NCBI GenBank assembly: GCA_943328795.2 | Contig: CALQBK020000020.1 | Location: 1 to 42,160, forward strand | Direction: 5' to 3' | From: Bifidobacterium breve | GTDB taxonomy: Bacteria; Myxococcota_A; UBA796; SXON01 | DNA length: 42,160 nt | The notes under the pieces: model-generated | Databases searched by the model: none | Seen by the model: the letters and a program-made list of their open reading frames with translations, nothing else | Told to the model about the DNA's origin: nothing | Part shown: piece after piece, positions 40,307 to 42,160 of the stretch | How positions within the stretch are numbered: the first letter of the stretch is position 1 | Layout: the number at the start of each line of letters is the position of its first letter | Position numbers and translations under genes: made by a program

Positions 40307-41140
40307 ATGATCCTCTCCCCCGACCACGCTCGTGAGTTCTTCGACGTGTGGGCATCCCTCGACGCCTTCGTGAACCGCCGGAGGGCCATCGTGCCGGGGT
40401 GCCAGACCGCCGCGGAGTGCCGCGGGACAACGCGGGCGTCCCTCCGGGCCCTCCGTGACGCGCTCTGGCGCGAGCCCACCCTCCTCGACGCCTTCGTCGA
40501 GGACAACCCCGACGCGCTCGCCCCCCGAGCGATCGCGGCGGCCGACGGATTCCGACACGCGGTGAAGGATCGGTTCTACGTCGAGCGGGTCTTGAAGGGC
40601 CACGCAGTCTTCATCTCCATCAGCACGAGCCGCGTGTACCTCGTTGGCGGTTTGGCTGAAGACGTTGGCGACGTCCTCTCTCGCGCGTCGCCTGCCGGTT
40701 CTGCCCTGGTGGCCGACACGGTGCTCTTGCCGTTCGCCGGACACATTGTCTGGGACGGGATCGTTGGCGTGTTGAACGTCAACTTCGGCCCCGGAATCCG
40801 ACAGGAGTTCAAGGAGAAGTACCTCGCGGCCAAGGCGCGGGGCCAACTGATAGACACGCTGGAAGGCGCACCGCGTCCCGCTGTCCCGCCGAAGCGGGGG
40901 CCAGACAGACGACCAGCGGTCACCGCCGTGCTCCGGGCCGTCGAGGAGCTCGGCAAGCCAGACACCGAGCTCCAGGGCGCGGCCTTTCGCCTGCTGAAGC
41001 CGTGCGCCAGGCTCGCCCTCGTGACCCTCGACGACCGGCACGATGACCACGAGCTGGTGGCGCCGCTGCGCTCAGTCCGACGCGCGCTCAAGCAGGTGGA
41101 GGTCGCGCTCGCCCGATTGGAGGATGATCCCGGGCGCTGA
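40307..41140 (+). CDS. Uncharacterised protein downstream of the AAA/nuclease gene
   Basis: 277 residues from the ATG before ILSPDHAREFF; an ATG 60 bases upstream is possible, and neither has a strong ribosome site. No signal or membrane helix. Blocks are FFDVWASLDAFVNRRRAIVPG, LRALRDALWREPTLLDAFVEDNPDALAPRAIAAADGFRHAVKDRFYVERVLKGHAVFIS, SALVADTVLLPFAGHIVWDGIVGVLNVNFGPGIRQEFKEKY and a C-terminal helical, charged region (about 205-275). I recall proteins with this 'ALWxxPxLLDxFVxxNPxxLxPxxLxxxxxFRHxVxxxFYVxRxLKxxxVF' pattern in several phyla but know no function for them. It is 63 bases after the AAA gene on the same strand and may share its transcript. Confidence 0.7.
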   Translation: MILSPDHAREFFDVWASLDAFVNRRRAIVPGCQTAAECRGTTRASLRALRDALWREPTLLDAFVEDNPDALAPRAIAAADGFRHAVKDRFYVERVLKGHAVFISISTSRVYLVGGLAEDVGDVLSRASPAGSALVADTVLLPFAGHIVWDGIVGVLNVNFGPGIRQEFKEKYLAAKARGQLIDTLEGAPRPAVPPKRGPDRRPAVTAVLRAVEELGKPDTELQGAAFRLLKPCARLALVTLDDRHDDHELVAPLRSVRRALKQVEVALARLEDDPGR

Positions 41141-41696
41141 CGGGGTGGGCGCTGAGAGTTCGGCGCGTAGCTGTGCGGGAGTGCGTCGACCTCCGTCGTC
41201 GACAACCTTGCGCTGCTCGCGCGCATCAGCGACCTCGATGAGCCATGATGACCTCCGCATCCTCGTCGCTGAAACCTGCATCCTCAAGGTGCACCACACG
41301 TCGAGGTCCCGGACGCCTACGCCGACATTCACGCGAAGACGCTGCGGCTGCTCGGCGCCCAGGTCGAGATCGTGGAGACCCTTCAACAGCTCCCAGCGCG
41401 GTCCACTTCGTAGGCCCTACCGCCCCAGGACCACGACCGTCTCGACATGCGGGGTGCCGGGGAACATCTCGTACACGCGCGCGGTCTCGACGTGCCAGCC
41501 ATGAGACGTGCAGCCAAGGGCACCTCCCGCAGGCGTCGACGAGGTCATCAAACACAACTTCAATCGAGCCATGGGACCTCCTGCCACCAGTCGCCATTGG
41601 TACCGCGTGAGGGGTCAGGCTTGATAAACCGGGCATGGGTCTGGTGCGAGGACGTCAGCCCCCCGAAGGTCCGCGTCGCTAGGGCAATGTAGGGCT
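41141..41696. other. Gene debris without an intact gene
   Basis: 556 bases with broken coding traces. On + a short frame ends STSVVDNLALLARISDLDEP. Overlapping it, MSHDDLRILVAETCILKVHHT (from 41239) seems to continue after a frameshift as VEVPDAYADIHAKTLRLLGAQVEIVETLQQL, ending at 41413. On the minus strand lies the end of an RNA-methyltransferase-like gene (listed separately). No terminator is seen. The stretch looks like the residue of deletion or rearrangement. Confidence 0.55.
41417..41500 (-). pseudogene. C-terminal remnant of a TrmA/RlmD-type RNA methyltransferase
   Basis: On the minus strand the frame reads GWHVETARVYEMFPGTPHVETVVVL followed by GR and a stop at 41417-41419. 'xxMFPxTPHVETxxxL' is the well-conserved C-terminus of class I SAM-dependent RNA m5U methyltransferases (RlmD/TrmA/RlmC). 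The rest of the enzyme (SAM site, catalytic Cys) is absent, and upstream codons are unrelated, so this is a truncated pseudogene. The upstream limit is approximate. Confidence 0.6.
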
Positions 41697-42160
41697 TCAC
41701 GTCGACGTCGCGCCGCCACGGCGGCGAACCGTGAGCAGGGCGAGAAAGAGCGACGGAAGGGTGGAGTCAGAGAAAGGTTGGGTGGAGCAGCCTCCGCAGG
41801 ATTTGCCCGGAGTGTCCCTGCCGTTGCAGTTCTGGTCGATGGCGTCGCCGGGCGGGTCGGTGGCGCCGGGATGAATGTTGGGGTTGGCGTCGTTGCAGTC
41901 AGCCGGATCGGTGAGCGCGGAGTAGCCGTCAGGCGCCTCGCAGCTCGCTCTCGTCTCGTCTGGCTCGCTGCCAAAGTACCCGTCGCCGTCAAGGTCCGGG
42001 TACCACGTCGGCATCCCCGGCGAGCTCTCATCCACCCCGCCGTCGCAGTCATTGTCGACCCCGTCGCACACCTCCTCAGCTTGGATGTTGTCGTCGACAA
42101 GGCCGTTGCAATCGTTGTCGACCCCGTCGCACACCTCGTCAGCTTGGATGTTGTCGTCGA
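41697..42160 (-). CDS. MopE-like repeat protein with MYXO-CTERM-like tail, C-terminal part
   Basis: The frame enters from the right edge; 153 residues are visible. Repeats of CDGVDNDCNGLVDDNIQAEEV (21 residues) are followed by YPDLDGDGYFGSE, then DPADCNDANPNIHPGATDPPGDAIDQNCNGRDTPG. These are the MopE-type metal-binding units found in myxobacterial surface proteins. The end reads KSCGGCSTQP, then LPSLFLALLTV, then RRRGG: Cys pair, short hydrophobic helix and basic cluster, the arrangement of MYXO-CTERM sorting signals. The protein is therefore probably anchored at the cell surface. Its N-terminus and signal are outside the window. Confidence 0.85.
   Translation of the reverse strand, partial: DDNIQADEVCDGVDNDCNGLVDDNIQAEEVCDGVDNDCDGGVDESSPGMPTWYPDLDGDGYFGSEPDETRASCEAPDGYSALTDPADCNDANPNIHPGATDPPGDAIDQNCNGRDTPGKSCGGCSTQPFSDSTLPSLFLALLTVRRRGGATST
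42052..42160. repeat. 63-base tandem repeat in the MopE-like gene
   Basis: A unit starting at 42052 recurs at 42115 with few differences (period 63 bases, 21 codons) and runs off the right edge. It encodes the CDGVDNDC repeat; near-identity at DNA level points to recent duplication. Confidence 0.85.

Noticed and set aside
38879-41050. A 723-codon minus-strand frame opposite the AAA/nuclease and unknown genes
   Set aside because: Antisense shadow with low-complexity, charge-biased product; the + genes carry the motifs.
41226-41636. A 136-codon minus frame over the debris region
   Set aside because: Arg/Pro-rich product, and a different minus frame carries the RNA-methyltransferase tail.
1-42160. 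tRNA or rRNA genes, insertion sequences, integrases, att sites
   Set aside because: I scanned the intergenic gaps for cloverleaf cores, transposase motifs and matched direct repeats and found none I could support.

Overview
The window is very GC-rich, densely packed chromosomal DNA with third-position G/C bias in every gene. It looks like a Gram-negative bacterium of the Myxococcota or a close relative. The basis is: many lipoproteins with lipoboxes; outer-membrane barrels; Asp-rich 'DxDGDG' repeat proteins; a partial protein at the right edge with repeated CDGVDNDC units ending in a Cys-rich/hydrophobic/RRR tail like the MYXO-CTERM sorting signal; and a contractile-injection-type tube protein at the left edge. 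I see no tRNA, rRNA, CRISPR array, insertion sequence or integrase.

Layout. 1-225 is the end of a gp19-like tail-tube gene followed by a terminator. 338-3392 holds a Nu-type GST, a convergent MATE exporter and a deacetylase-like protein. 3439-7446 runs + with nadB, a FadL-type barrel and an ABC-2 permease. 7449-10709 is a tightly overlapped minus operon: APH-like kinase, CAP-domain lipoprotein, HTTM partner, HTTM membrane protein. 10759-14543 is a minus operon of two paralogous propeller lipoproteins and a small barrel. 14704-18284 holds a DUF3179 protein, a long nested palindrome, a small protein, an arylsulfotransferase-like lipoprotein and an HExxH protein that may be injection-system related. 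18328-23670 runs + with pyrF, two lipoproteins (one with Asp-rich and FG-GAP-like repeats), a PlsC-like acyltransferase and a degenerate SDR.

23704-26492 is a minus pair (lipoprotein, FAD oxidoreductase). 26574-27391 is a + pair (tiny lipoprotein, SDR). A cluster of three hairpins separates it from the minus operon prmA-rsmE-ung. 29807-31015 holds a solitary Cas2/SinR-like protein and arginase. 31016-31435 is non-coding with inverted repeats. 31436-34873 is a minus run: mce, nagZ, a secreted protein, a LURP-one-like protein and a DT/DA-repeat lipoprotein. 34874-35096 is a hairpin-rich spacer. 35097-41140 runs + with two glycosyltransferases, mnmG, an AAA/PD-(D/E)XK protein and an unknown protein. 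41141-41696 is gene debris, including what looks like the tail of an RNA methyltransferase. The MopE-like partial gene closes the window.

Housekeeping genes (nadB, pyrF, ung, rsmE, prmA, mnmG, nagZ, rocF) are interleaved with cell-surface genes. Most adjacent co-directional genes overlap by exactly four bases, nearly always as GTGA. Several exported proteins have very short signal peptides without a positive charge. The least explained parts are the kinase/CAP/HTTM operon, the propeller-barrel operon, the AAA-nuclease plus unknown gene pair, and the palindromic intergenic elements.
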